Source: Bacillota bacterium (GTDB taxonomy: Bacteria > Bacillota > Clostridia > Christensenellales > UMGS416). Taken from it: DNA of 64,000 nt. Under the pieces are notes generated by a model. That model saw only the letters and a list, made by a program, of their open reading frames with translations. It was not told the DNA's origin and searched no databases. Shown here piece after piece: positions 1-8,111 of this stretch. The stretch is from positions 1 through 64,000 of the forward strand of contig JAEYRH010000016.1 of assembly GCA_023435705.1 (NCBI GenBank). The letters run 5' to 3'. Position 1 is the stretch's first letter, and each line of letters starts with the position of its first letter. Made by a program: the position numbers and the translations under genes.

Positions 1-253
1 AGGCCAAGGGCACGGATGCCCCAAGCGAAGCTTCACCGGTGTACACCGCAGGTGTATACAGCCTGCATGGATGTAGGCGAGGTGAAGCGCACGCCCAGCC
101 GCAGGATGTGGCAAGCCAAGCACGCCGGGCTATGCCTGAAGGGCATGGACAGCCCGCAGGAGGCGGGCGAAGCGTTGCGAAGGGCAGGCGAAGGAATGCG
201 CAGGACGTCGCCGGACTCGAACACCCTGAGGTTTTTGCGAATCTCAAAATGCT
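1..253. other. GC-rich left edge without a convincing gene
   Basis: No ORF here has a credible start or a recognisable product. The stretch is GC-rich and full of short inverted repeats: a perfect palindrome GGTGTACACC near 37-46, an eight-pair hairpin GCCTGCAT/ATGTAGGC near 61-78, and a hairpin with CGGGCT/AGCCCG arms near 126-157. It may be a cut-off intergenic repeat or the tail of a feature lying outside the window. The tlp gene ends against it with no clear terminator. Confidence 0.3.
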
Positions 254-478
254 TCAGCGATACCCATTCTCCCGGTCAGTTGCTTCGTCTTTGATTTCTT
301 TCCTCATTCCGTCTAGCGCCTGTCTGCGGCGTTCGTTCTTTGCCTGGAGATCATGTTTGGCCTTTAAGTCACTTGTTTGGGCTATCATATCCTCTGCCGC
401 CTCAATATTGTGAATTGTCATATCGATATTCTTCTGTATCCGTTCGACATTATTTTTCCGGTCATCGGGTTTGCTCAT
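254..478 (-). CDS. tlp: Small acid-soluble spore protein Tlp
   Basis: The 74-residue protein is very hydrophilic. It opens with SKPDDRKNNVERIQ and carries the AKNERRRQALDGMRKEI segment typical of the Tlp family of minor spore proteins made in the forespore. It is slightly shorter than the Bacillus subtilis homologue of roughly 80 residues. The start is supported by an AAAGGAG site a few bases upstream of ATG. It is transcribed alone, divergently from the downstream tRNA. No forespore sigma promoter was resolved by eye. The call rests on overall family resemblance; the family has no catalytic motif to test. It is one of the markers that the organism forms endospores. Confidence 0.88.
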   Translation of the reverse strand: MSKPDDRKNNVERIQKNIDMTIHNIEAAEDMIAQTSDLKAKHDLQAKNERRRQALDGMRKEIKDEATDRENGYR

Positions 479-583
479 AGCATAAGCTCCTTTCTGCTAA
501 TACTCATATCATGCGTTTCCGCGCAAATACTATGTACCAATGTGACATGAAATGAGATAACCCATGTATCGGATGGATTTATC

Positions 584-612
584 TTGACTTCTGATGGATG
601 ATCACTTATCAT
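584..612 (+). promoter_or_regulatory. Sigma-A promoter of tRNA-Arg(CCU)
   Basis: TTGACT (584-589), a 17-base spacer and TATCAT (607-612) put the transcript start about 13 bases before the mature tRNA. The spacing is ideal and the match is good in both hexamers. Confidence 0.6.
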
Positions 613-631
613 ATAAGGGCTTAAAATGCTT

Positions 632-708
632 GCTCCCGTAGCTCAGTAGGATAGAGCAGCGGTTTCCTAAACCGGAGGTCGTACGTTCGAATCGTATCGG
701 GAGCGCCA
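632..708 (+). tRNA. tRNA-Arg (anticodon CCU)
   Basis: Seven-pair acceptor stem GCTCCCG/CGGGAGC, D-arm with AGCTCAG, anticodon loop TTCCTAA with CCT in the centre, T-arm GTTCGAATC, and an encoded 3' CCA. The cloverleaf is complete. The outermost anticodon-stem pair (27:43) reads G-G, a mismatch. The tRNA decodes AGG arginine codons. It is a single gene with its own promoter and terminator. Confidence 0.95.
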
Positions 709-744
709 AACTCCAGGGCACACAGCTCTGGAGTTTTCTTTTTA
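709..744 (+). terminator. Rho-independent terminator of tRNA-Arg
   Basis: Inverted repeat AACTCCAG (709-716) and CTGGAGTT (728-735), followed by a T-rich tract ending near 743, directly after the tRNA 3' end. Confidence 0.85.
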
Positions 745-1002
745 GAGCTCCTCCACTCATACCATAAGAAGAACAGATTGTACTACATTACTTGAAGCTA
801 AGATTTGATGGTTTCTGTTAGAATAATGTGATATGTGGTTATACAGATTGATAAGAGCGTGTTTCTATTCATTATCGACCGAAATCAACTAATATCTAGC
901 TGTATCGGCATGAATGATCTTCTCTTTTGTTGAATTTGCATATTGTAGAATTCTGTTTCAAGTTGTATTATGATAGTATCCTGCAATATGGAGGTGAACG
1001 GC
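745..1002. other. AT-rich intergenic stretch before corA
   Basis: No gene is supported here. The minus-strand frame through 885-1079 lacks a ribosome binding site and resembles nothing known. The stretch presumably holds the corA promoter, but no clean -35/-10 pair with good spacing could be chosen. Confidence 0.4.
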
Positions 1003-1086
1003 ATGGAATGCGAGCCTGGCGGTAGTCGCCACAAATACGATATACCACAATATGGGCGTTTTTGCATGCCGTCAACCACCTACTGA
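1003..1086 (+). CDS. Candidate 27-residue leader peptide upstream of corA
   Basis: ATG at 1003 lies eight bases after a strong GGAGGTGA site and opens a 27-codon frame (begins MECEPGGSRH, ends PSTTY) that stops 46 bases before corA. The start codon lies inside a possible RNA stem: ACGGCATG (998-1005) is fully complementary to CATGCCGT (1065-1072), and AGGTG/CACCT outside extends it. Short leader ORFs are known upstream of magnesium transporter genes in enterobacteria, for example in the corA and mgtA leaders, so a regulatory role is conceivable. Nothing beyond the binding site, position and stem supports translation. The frame could be fortuitous. Confidence 0.35.
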   Translation: MECEPGGSRHKYDIPQYGRFCMPSTTY

Positions 1087-1132
1087 CGAATTCAAACACG
1101 CCCTACAGAAATGAAGGAAGAGGGTGTGTATT

Positions 1133-2083
1133 ATGATCAAGTTTCTCAAGACCATTGGTGATGAGAATGGTCTTTCCACAAATTATGAGCTCGCAAGCCT
1201 TGATAGTTATGAGAGCGGCTGTTGGATTCATATGGCAAATCCTTCAGAAGATGAAATTATCCAGATATGCAACATTTTGAATCTTGAAAATGAGTTCATC
1301 AAACCCGCATTGGATGAAGAAGAGCGCCCACGCATTGAAACTGAAAACGGAAACACACTGATATTAGTCGATATTCCGATTGTGGAGATTGACGGCAACC
1401 GCAATATATACTCCACGATCCCGCTGGGTGTGGTGCTGACCAGGGAGTGCATCGTGACTGTTTGTCTGAAGGACAACCCGATTATCAATGATTTCATCAG
1501 CAAGCGGGTAAAATCGTTCCTCACGCAATACAAGAGCCGGTTTCTGCTTCAACTGTTGTTCAAGAACGCGACATTCTATTTGTATTACCTGCGACACATT
1601 GAGCGCATCAGCAACAAGATTGAAAATGACTTGCAGCGCTCCATGAAAAACAAGGAGCTCACACAGCTACTGAAGCTGGAAAAGAGTCTCGTATATTTCT
1701 CCACTTCACTAAAGTCCAATGAGGTGGTGCTGGAAAAGCTGATGAAGCTGGAGGCAATCAAGAAATACCCGGAAGACACCGAGTTGTTGGAAGATGTCAT
1801 CATTGAAAACCGGCAGGCCATTGAGATGACCAACATCTATAGCAGCATTCTCAGCGGCATGATGGATGCATTTGCGTCGATCATCTCCAATAACCTTAAT
1901 ATCGTGATGAAGTCGCTCACGATCATCACGATCGCTATCTCAATCCCCACGGCAATCTCCAGCTTTTTTGGGATGAACGTACCTAACATGCTGGAGAACA
2001 ACCCTATGGCGTTGCCCATCATTGTAGGAGTATCGGTTATTGCATCAGCTTTGGCTACGTTTCTACTGATGCGAAGAAGGTAG
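1133..2083 (+). CDS. corA: CorA family divalent metal ion transporter
   Basis: A 316-residue protein with a long N-terminal cytoplasmic domain, a charged coiled-coil stalk (around residues 150-240) and two C-terminal membrane helices. The signature GMN motif (FFGMNVPN) ends the first helix and a short basic tail, LLMRRR, closes the protein. CorA proteins are homopentameric channels for Mg2+, Co2+ or Ni2+. ATG at 1133 is preferred over the in-frame GTG at 1124 because GGAAGAGGG lies eight bases upstream of it. Base composition is more AT-rich than in the adjoining glycogen genes. It is followed by a hairpin and appears to be a single-gene unit, perhaps with the leader peptide described above. 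The ion transported cannot be told from the sequence. Confidence 0.9.
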   Translation: MIKFLKTIGDENGLSTNYELASLDSYESGCWIHMANPSEDEIIQICNILNLENEFIKPALDEEERPRIETENGNTLILVDIPIVEIDGNRNIYSTIPLGVVLTRECIVTVCLKDNPIINDFISKRVKSFLTQYKSRFLLQLLFKNATFYLYYLRHIERISNKIENDLQRSMKNKELTQLLKLEKSLVYFSTSLKSNEVVLEKLMKLEAIKKYPEDTELLEDVIIENRQAIEMTNIYSSILSGMMDAFASIISNNLNIVMKSLTIITIAISIPTAISSFFGMNVPNMLENNPMALPIIVGVSVIASALATFLLMRRR

Positions 2084-2103
2084 TTTATCGATGAAAATCC
2101 GAT

Positions 2104-2148
2104 AACAAGCCCGCTGGATGAAAACCAGCGGGCTTGTTAATTGTGTTT
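2104..2148 (+). terminator. Terminator-like hairpin after corA
   Basis: Fourteen-pair perfect inverted repeat, AACAAGCCCGCTGG (2104-2117) against CCAGCGGGCTTGTT (2125-2138), followed by a moderately T-rich tail. Confidence 0.75.
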
Positions 2149-2248
2149 CTGGCGGTCTTTGGTTTCAGCATTTCATCTCATTGCGTGTCTGGCTACAAAT
2201 ATGTAGATATGGTAAAATACTTGTATCCGCGAGACCGGAGGAAACTGC

Positions 2249-4165
2249 GTGAACAGTTTGCTGGATCTGGATCTGCCCATCTACCTGTTTCATGAAGGCA
2301 GCAACAGCCGGGCCTACGATCTGTTGGGTTGCCATCTGTTGGGTGTGGGGAAAGACGCGGAAGAAGCTGTGTTTTGCACATGGGCACCCCATGCGGCTGC
2401 TGTGTCCGTGGTGGGCGATTTCAACAACTGGGATCCGCTGGCAAATCCACTAGAGCGGTTGAACGATGCCGGATTATGGCGAGGCAGTATTCACGGCATC
2501 CTTGAGTTTGATTGTTATAAATACTGCGTTACCACCACGAAGGGTGATCGGAGGCTCAAGACTGATCCTTATGGTTTCCATGCGGAAACCAGGCCTGGAA
2601 CGGCCTCCAAGGCATATTGTATCGAAGGTTATGCATGGCATGATGGGGAATGGCAGGCTGAGAAGGCATCGGCTAACCCTTTTGAGAAGCCCATCAACAT
2701 CTATGAGCTTCATGCCGGCAGTTGGAAGACTTATCCGGATGGCAAACCATACAGCTATGCTAAGCTGGCGGAAGAGCTGATCCCCTATGTGAAAGCAATG
2801 GGTTACACCCATGTGGAGTTGATGCCACTCAACGAATACCCATTTGACGGCTCCTGGGGGTATCAGCCTACAGGTTACTTTGCGCCCACGTCGCGATATG
2901 GCACACCGAAGGATTTTATGCGCTTTGTGGATGAGTGCCATTGCGCGGGTATCGGCGTGATCCTGGACATTGTGCCAGCTCATTTCCCGAAAGACGCCCA
3001 TGGGTTGTTTGAGTTTGATGGCCAAAGCTGTTATGAGTATTCCGACCTCGCAAAGCGTGAGCAGCCCGATTGGGGCACGATGGTGTTTGATTTTGGCCGC
3101 GGCGAGGTGATGAGCTTCCTCATTTCCAGCGCCTGCTTCTGGGTGGAGCAATACCACATTGACGGCCTGCGGGTGGACGCTGTGGCCAGCATGCTCTATC
3201 TGGATTATGGCCGGAAATCGGGCCAGTGGCGACCCAACCAAAAGGGCGGTCGTGAAAACCTTGAAGCGGTGGAGTTGATCCGCAGGATGAACAGCGCGGT
3301 TCTCTCCACATATCCGGGCACGCTGATGATGGCAGAGGAAAGCACATCATGGCCACTGGTTACCAAGCCTCCGCACGATGGCGGCCTGGGCTTTAATTTC
3401 AAGTGGAACATGGGCTGGATGAATGACATGCTTCAGTACATGGCGACTGATCCGGTGATGCGCGCATCCCGGCATGGGAACATTACGTTTTCTTTCATGT
3501 ATGCCTTCAGTGAAAACTTTGTGTTACCGATATCCCATGATGAAGTCGTGCATGGTAAACGCTCATTATTGAATAAAATGCCCGGCAGTTATGATGAGAA
3601 ATTTGCAAACACGAGGGTCTTTTTCGCGTTCATGATGGCCCATCCAGGCAAAAAGCTGCTGTTTATGGGTGCGGAGATTGGGCAATTCATTGAGTGGGAC
3701 TACAAAAAGGCACTGGACTGGCATTTGCTGGAGTATCCCCGTCATAAAGAGTTATCCCGGTTTGTGTGCAATCTCAACCGGTTCTACCTTGGGGAGCCGG
3801 CCTTCTGGCAATTCGACACTTCCCAGGAAGGGTTTGCCTGGATCGCCCATGATGATGCGGCGCAAAACATCATTGCCTTCCGCAGGATTGCACGCAATGG
3901 AAGCGAAGTGATTGTTGTGTGCAATTTCGCCCCGGTGGTTCGCGAGAAATATCGCATTGGTGTGCCAAAGCCCGGTGTTTATCATGAGGTGCTCAACAGC
4001 GACGCTCAGGATTACGGCGGCTGGGGTCACACAAACAACCCGGCCAACTCCACCAATGTGCCGATGCACGGCCAAAAACAGTCCATTGTGATAACCATCC
4101 CGCCACTTGCCGCTGTGTTTTTGAAGTTAACAATAGACAATGATAAGGAGGCGTCATGCAATTGA
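2249..4165 (+). CDS. glgB: 1,4-alpha-glucan branching enzyme GlgB
   Basis: A 638-residue GH13 enzyme that makes alpha-1,6 branches in glycogen. An N-terminal CBM48-type domain (VVGDFNNWDP, around residues 50-65) precedes the TIM barrel. Family motifs are visible: HWGY-like region FDGSWGYQPTGYF, nucleophile segment GLRVDAVASML, acid residue in MAEEST, LGFNFKWNMGWMNDML and the PISHDEVVHGK block. The start is GTG with GGAGGAAA a few bases upstream. It is the first gene of a glgBCDAP operon in the order known from Bacillus subtilis, and its end overlaps glgC by ten bases, implying translational coupling. Acts in the cytoplasm. No convincing promoter was read in the short gap after the corA hairpin. 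Confidence 0.97.
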   Translation: MNSLLDLDLPIYLFHEGSNSRAYDLLGCHLLGVGKDAEEAVFCTWAPHAAAVSVVGDFNNWDPLANPLERLNDAGLWRGSIHGILEFDCYKYCVTTTKGDRRLKTDPYGFHAETRPGTASKAYCIEGYAWHDGEWQAEKASANPFEKPINIYELHAGSWKTYPDGKPYSYAKLAEELIPYVKAMGYTHVELMPLNEYPFDGSWGYQPTGYFAPTSRYGTPKDFMRFVDECHCAGIGVILDIVPAHFPKDAHGLFEFDGQSCYEYSDLAKREQPDWGTMVFDFGRGEVMSFLISSACFWVEQYHIDGLRVDAVASMLYLDYGRKSGQWRPNQKGGRENLEAVELIRRMNSAVLSTYPGTLMMAEESTSWPLVTKPPHDGGLGFNFKWNMGWMNDMLQYMATDPVMRASRHGNITFSFMYAFSENFVLPISHDEVVHGKRSLLNKMPGSYDEKFANTRVFFAFMMAHPGKKLLFMGAEIGQFIEWDYKKALDWHLLEYPRHKELSRFVCNLNRFYLGEPAFWQFDTSQEGFAWIAHDDAAQNIIAFRRIARNGSEVIVVCNFAPVVREKYRIGVPKPGVYHEVLNSDAQDYGGWGHTNNPANSTNVPMHGQKQSIVITIPPLAAVFLKLTIDNDKEASCN

Positions 4166-5358
4166 AAAAGGACTGCATCGCCATGCTGCTTGCAGGGGGG
4201 CAAGGCTCCAGACTGGGTGTGCTCACCCGTGATCTGGCCAAGCCAGCTGTACCATTTGGAGGCAAATATCGCATCATTGATTTTACGCTGTCCAATTGCA
4301 TCAATTCGGGCATCGATACTGTGGGCGTGCTCACTCAGTATCAGCCGTTGGTACTCAATAACTACATCGGCAACGGCCAGCCGTGGGATTTGGACCGCTT
4401 GCACGGCGGTGTGAGCATCCTGCCGCCCTTCATCCGTGGTAAGGCCGGTGAGTGGTATAAAGGCACCGCCAACGCGATTTACCAAAATATGCACTTCATC
4501 GAAAGCTTTGACCCCGAGCTGGTGCTGGTGCTGTCCGGCGACCATATCTACAAAATGGATTATTCCCGGATGATCGACTTCCACTTGAAGAAGCAGGCAG
4601 ACTGCACCATTGCTGTGATCGAGGTGCCGATTGAGGAAGCCAGCCGCTTTGGCATCATGAATCTGAACGCCGATGGTTCGGTTTATGAATTTGAGGAAAA
4701 ACCCAAAGCCCCCAAGAACAACATGGCGTCAATGGGTGTTTACGTGTTCAACTGGCACACGCTGCGGGAATACCTGATCGCTGATGAGGCGGATAAGGCA
4801 TCCAGCAACGACTTTGGGAAAAACATCATTCCGGCAATGCTCAATCAGGGCAAGAAGATGTTTGCCTACAGTTTCAGCGGCTATTGGAAGGATGTAGGCA
4901 CCGTGGAGAGCCTCTGGGAGGCAAACATGGACCTTTTAAAGCCTAACCTGTTGAATCTGCACGACAAGGACTGGAGGGTTTACTCCCGAAATCCGGTCAA
5001 GCCGCCACATTACACCTCGCCGTTTTCCTCGGTGCGGCGATCCATGCTCACAGAAGGCAGCTTTGTCTGCGGAACCGTGGAGGATTCGATCATCTTTCAC
5101 GGTGTAAGTGTGAATGCCGGCGCCATTGTGCGGCATTCGATCATCATGCCGGACGCTGAGATAGAAGAAGGCGCCGTGGTGGAGTACGCGATTGTGGGCG
5201 AGGGGGCTGTGATCGGTGCGGGGGCTCGCGTTGGGGGGGCAGACGGTTCCGGTGGAATAGCTTTGGTGGGCAGCGGCATCAGGGTGGGGAAGGGCGCAAT
5301 TGTGAAAGCAGCCCAGATGGTAGAAGCTGATATCGAGCCTCAGGCTCAGGAAGCATAG
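4156..5358 (+). CDS. glgC: Glucose-1-phosphate adenylyltransferase, catalytic subunit GlgC
   Basis: A 400-residue enzyme that forms ADP-glucose from glucose-1-phosphate and ATP, the committed step of bacterial glycogen synthesis. The N-terminal nucleotidyltransferase domain has LLAGGQGSRLGVLT and the conserved PFGGKYRIIDFTLSNC. Around residues 190-200 is FEEKPKAP, and about residues 290-380 form a left-handed beta-helix of hexapeptide repeats. A strong AAGGAGG precedes the ATG, which lies within the end of glgB. The next gene encodes the paralogous GlgD subunit, so the enzyme is probably a GlgC-GlgD heteromer as in Bacillus. Confidence 0.97.
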   Translation: MQLKKDCIAMLLAGGQGSRLGVLTRDLAKPAVPFGGKYRIIDFTLSNCINSGIDTVGVLTQYQPLVLNNYIGNGQPWDLDRLHGGVSILPPFIRGKAGEWYKGTANAIYQNMHFIESFDPELVLVLSGDHIYKMDYSRMIDFHLKKQADCTIAVIEVPIEEASRFGIMNLNADGSVYEFEEKPKAPKNNMASMGVYVFNWHTLREYLIADEADKASSNDFGKNIIPAMLNQGKKMFAYSFSGYWKDVGTVESLWEANMDLLKPNLLNLHDKDWRVYSRNPVKPPHYTSPFSSVRRSMLTEGSFVCGTVEDSIIFHGVSVNAGAIVRHSIIMPDAEIEEGAVVEYAIVGEGAVIGAGARVGGADGSGGIALVGSGIRVGKGAIVKAAQMVEADIEPQAQEA

Positions 5359-5365
5359 GAGGGCT

Positions 5366-6496
5366 ATGATGAACGCGATGGGAATTGTTTTCTCCTATGG
5401 CATTGAGGACAACCTGAAGGAGCTCACCGAAAAAAGAGCGGTTGCCTCCGTACCCTTTGGCGGCCGCTACCGCATTGTCGATTTTGTGCTTTCCAACCTT
5501 GTAAATTCGGGCATCTCAAATGTGGGTATCATTACCCAGAGCAACTACCAATCTTTGCTGGATCACCTGGGCTCCGGCAAGGAGTGGGATTTGAGCCGCA
5601 AGCGTGACGGCCTGTTCATCCTACCGCCCTTTGCCCGCAACACGCCCTCGTCGTCCAGCATGGTGGCTTTCCGTGGGTGGTTGGAGGCGCTGTCGTCGGT
5701 GTATACCTACATACGGCGCAGCAAGAACCGGTTCGCCATCCTGACCGGCTGCGAAAGTATCTGCAACATTGACCTGGAGAAGGTGGTGGACCGGCATGTG
5801 GCCACCGGCGCGGACATTACCTGTGTCTATCGTAACACCGAGATCACCGCTTCCGATTCCCGCCACAATGTAATTTATGATGTGGCTGACGATGGAAGGA
5901 TCCTGGATATGCTCTACCGCCCGGCGATGAATGGGCAGGCAAATGTGGATATGGGCATCTTCGTGATGGAGAAATCCTTTCTGGAGACGCTGGTAGCGGA
6001 AGCTGCCGCCCGCAACAACTTCAGCCTTTTCAAAGACGTGATCCAGCGCCGGGTGGGTGATTACCGCATCTATGGCTGGAAGCATGAGGGGTATGCCATC
6101 AAAGTGGACTCGGTGCGGTCCTACTTCCGCGCCAGTATGGAGCTTTTGGATCCGGCGGTTCGTGAAGATCTTTTCACGGATCAGAGGCCGATTTATACCA
6201 AGGTGCGTGACGAAGTGCCCACGCTGTATACTGACTCGGCGGTCGTGCGCAACTCGCTGATGGCTGACGGCTGCGTGATTGAGGGCGAAGTGGAAAACAG
6301 CATCCTGTTCCGCGGGGTTCATGTGGAGCAAGGCGCCAAGGTGAGCAACTCCATTATCATGCAAGGCAGCATCGTGCAGCGCGATGTGCGGCTGAATTAC
6401 GCCATTGTAGATAAGGACTCAGTGATCCGCGAAGGCAGGATGCTGATGGGCTATGAGTCTCACCCGGTCATGATCGAGAAGGGCGTTATCGTTTGA
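5366..6496 (+). CDS. glgD: Glucose-1-phosphate adenylyltransferase, GlgD subunit
   Basis: A 376-residue paralogue of GlgC beginning seven bases after it. It retains the PFGGRYRIVDFVLSNL block and the C-terminal beta-helix but lacks the glycine-rich GGQGSRL nucleotide-binding loop, having SYGIEDNLKELT there instead. This is the usual state of GlgD, regarded as a regulatory partner that boosts or tunes GlgC rather than an independent catalyst. AGGAGGG precedes the ATG pair. About 150 bases separate it from glgA, more than between the other genes of the operon, but no terminator was seen in the gap. Confidence 0.95.
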   Translation: MMNAMGIVFSYGIEDNLKELTEKRAVASVPFGGRYRIVDFVLSNLVNSGISNVGIITQSNYQSLLDHLGSGKEWDLSRKRDGLFILPPFARNTPSSSSMVAFRGWLEALSSVYTYIRRSKNRFAILTGCESICNIDLEKVVDRHVATGADITCVYRNTEITASDSRHNVIYDVADDGRILDMLYRPAMNGQANVDMGIFVMEKSFLETLVAEAAARNNFSLFKDVIQRRVGDYRIYGWKHEGYAIKVDSVRSYFRASMELLDPAVREDLFTDQRPIYTKVRDEVPTLYTDSAVVRNSLMADGCVIEGEVENSILFRGVHVEQGAKVSNSIIMQGSIVQRDVRLNYAIVDKDSVIREGRMLMGYESHPVMIEKGVIV

Positions 6497-6650
6497 CCCT
6501 AAGCAAAACCAGGATAATGGCACCAACCGTTGTTTGTTTTGTTCGCAGCGGCTGGAGCCATTTGTGGTATCCGGAGAATGTGACAGCGGACACATCACAA
6601 GTTAACATTGTGGGTATATGATAGATAAAACCGGACGTGGGAGGTGCGCC

Positions 6651-8111
6651 ATGAAACTTTTGTTTGCCGCCAGTGAGATTGCCCCATTTTTTCGCACGGG
6701 TGGCCTGGCCGAGGTGGCCGGCAGCCTGCCTGCCGCGCTGGCAGGGCTTGGTGTTGAAGTGCGCGCCGTGATGCCGCTGTATCAAGGCATAGGGCAGGAG
6801 TATCGTGACAGAATGAAGCTGGTAACCACTTTTCAGGTGCAGCTTTCCTGGCGCAGCCAATACTGTGGTGTTTATGAGCTATCGCACAACGGTGTGACCC
6901 ATTACTTCCTGGACAATGAGTATTACTTCAAGCGCCCGATGGCCTATGGTGAGTTTGACGATGGCGAGCGCTTTGCCTTTTTCAGCCGCGCCATCCTGGA
7001 GCTGCCGGCGCATGTGGGCTTTACCCCTGATGTGATCCATTGCAACGACTGGCAGACCGGCCTAGTGCCCGTCTATCTGGATATCGCCAAGCGGCATGAC
7101 CCGAAGCTGAGCGCCATCAAAACAGTGTTTACAATCCATAACATCGAATACCAGGGCAAGTATGACGGCATGCTGTTGGGTGACGTGTTTGGCATACCCA
7201 GCGAGTATGAGCATTTGCTGCAATATGACGGTGCGTTGAACCTGATGAAGGGCGCCATCGTGACGGCAGACCGTGTCACCACGGTTAGCCCCACCTACAG
7301 CTGTGAGATCATGTCTCCGGAGTTCGCCCAAGGGCTGCATGGCATCCTGAATGCGCACAGCGGCAAGTTGAGCGGCATTCTCAACGGCATTGACGTGAAC
7401 GCCTACAATCCTGAGACTGACCGGTCGCTTTTTGCGAACTACACGAAGGATCAGCCTGAGGGTAAGGCACGCAATAAGCTCCAGATGCAAAAGATGCTCG
7501 GCCTTACCAGCGATCCCAGTGTGCCAATGATCGGAATTATCTCCCGCCTGACCGGCCATAAGGGCATTGACCTGATTGCCGGGGCCATGGAGGGCCTTCT
7601 GAGCGAAAACATCCAGCTAGTGGTGCTTGGCACCGGCGACTGGCGGTATGAGCAGATGTTCACCGATCTTGCCTGCAAGCACCCCGGCAAGGTGAGCGCA
7701 AGCATTGTATTTTCCAACGACCTTTCCCGCAAGATCTACGGAGCCAGCGACCTGTTTTTGATGCCGTCCAGAAGCGAGCCCTGCGGCCTGGCGCAGATGA
7801 TCGCCCTGCGATATGGCGCGCTGCCAATTGTGCGGGAGACCGGCGGCCTGGCGGACTCCATTCACAGTGTCTCCGATGATGGAGCTGCCGGAAATGGCTT
7901 TACGTTTGCGCCATACAGCAGCACCGACATGCTCTATACGATTCGGCGGGCGCTGTCGTTCTACGCCAACCGCCCGTTGTGGCACACGTTGTTTGAACGT
8001 GCAATGGAATGTGACTTTTCGTGGGCCAGCTCTGCTGGGCAGTATTTGAAGGTTTATCAGGAAGCCATGGGGGCTGCCCCCAATGATCAAACGAAACAGG
8101 TGAGTGGATGA
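6651..8111 (+). CDS. glgA: Glycogen synthase GlgA (ADP-glucose, GT5)
   Basis: A 486-residue GT-B fold glucosyltransferase that extends alpha-1,4-glucan chains from ADP-glucose. The N-terminus MKLLFAASEIAPFFRTGGL is the ADP-glucose loop; the usual lysine of KTGGL (Lys15 in E. coli) is arginine here. Further marks are IHCNDWQTGLVP, FTIHNIEYQG and, near the C-terminus, PSRSEPCGLAQMIALRYG with the conserved EPCG. The start at 6651 is chosen because it follows GGGAGGT and matches the family N-terminus; an upstream in-frame ATG at 6618 has no such support. The stop overlaps the glgP start as ATGA. The K-to-R change is conservative and does not by itself suggest loss of activity. Confidence 0.96.
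   Translation: MKLLFAASEIAPFFRTGGLAEVAGSLPAALAGLGVEVRAVMPLYQGIGQEYRDRMKLVTTFQVQLSWRSQYCGVYELSHNGVTHYFLDNEYYFKRPMAYGEFDDGERFAFFSRAILELPAHVGFTPDVIHCNDWQTGLVPVYLDIAKRHDPKLSAIKTVFTIHNIEYQGKYDGMLLGDVFGIPSEYEHLLQYDGALNLMKGAIVTADRVTTVSPTYSCEIMSPEFAQGLHGILNAHSGKLSGILNGIDVNAYNPETDRSLFANYTKDQPEGKARNKLQMQKMLGLTSDPSVPMIGIISRLTGHKGIDLIAGAMEGLLSENIQLVVLGTGDWRYEQMFTDLACKHPGKVSASIVFSNDLSRKIYGASDLFLMPSRSEPCGLAQMIALRYGALPIVRETGGLADSIHSVSDDGAAGNGFTFAPYSSTDMLYTIRRALSFYANRPLWHTLFERAMECDFSWASSAGQYLKVYQEAMGAAPNDQTKQVSG

Noticed and set aside
885..1079. A 64-codon minus-strand ORF upstream of corA
   Set aside because: No start signal and overlaps the hairpin and leader ORF that are better supported.
745..1132. M-box magnesium riboswitch before corA
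   Set aside because: The conserved M-box core elements could not be found; only one long-range stem and a short ORF are visible.
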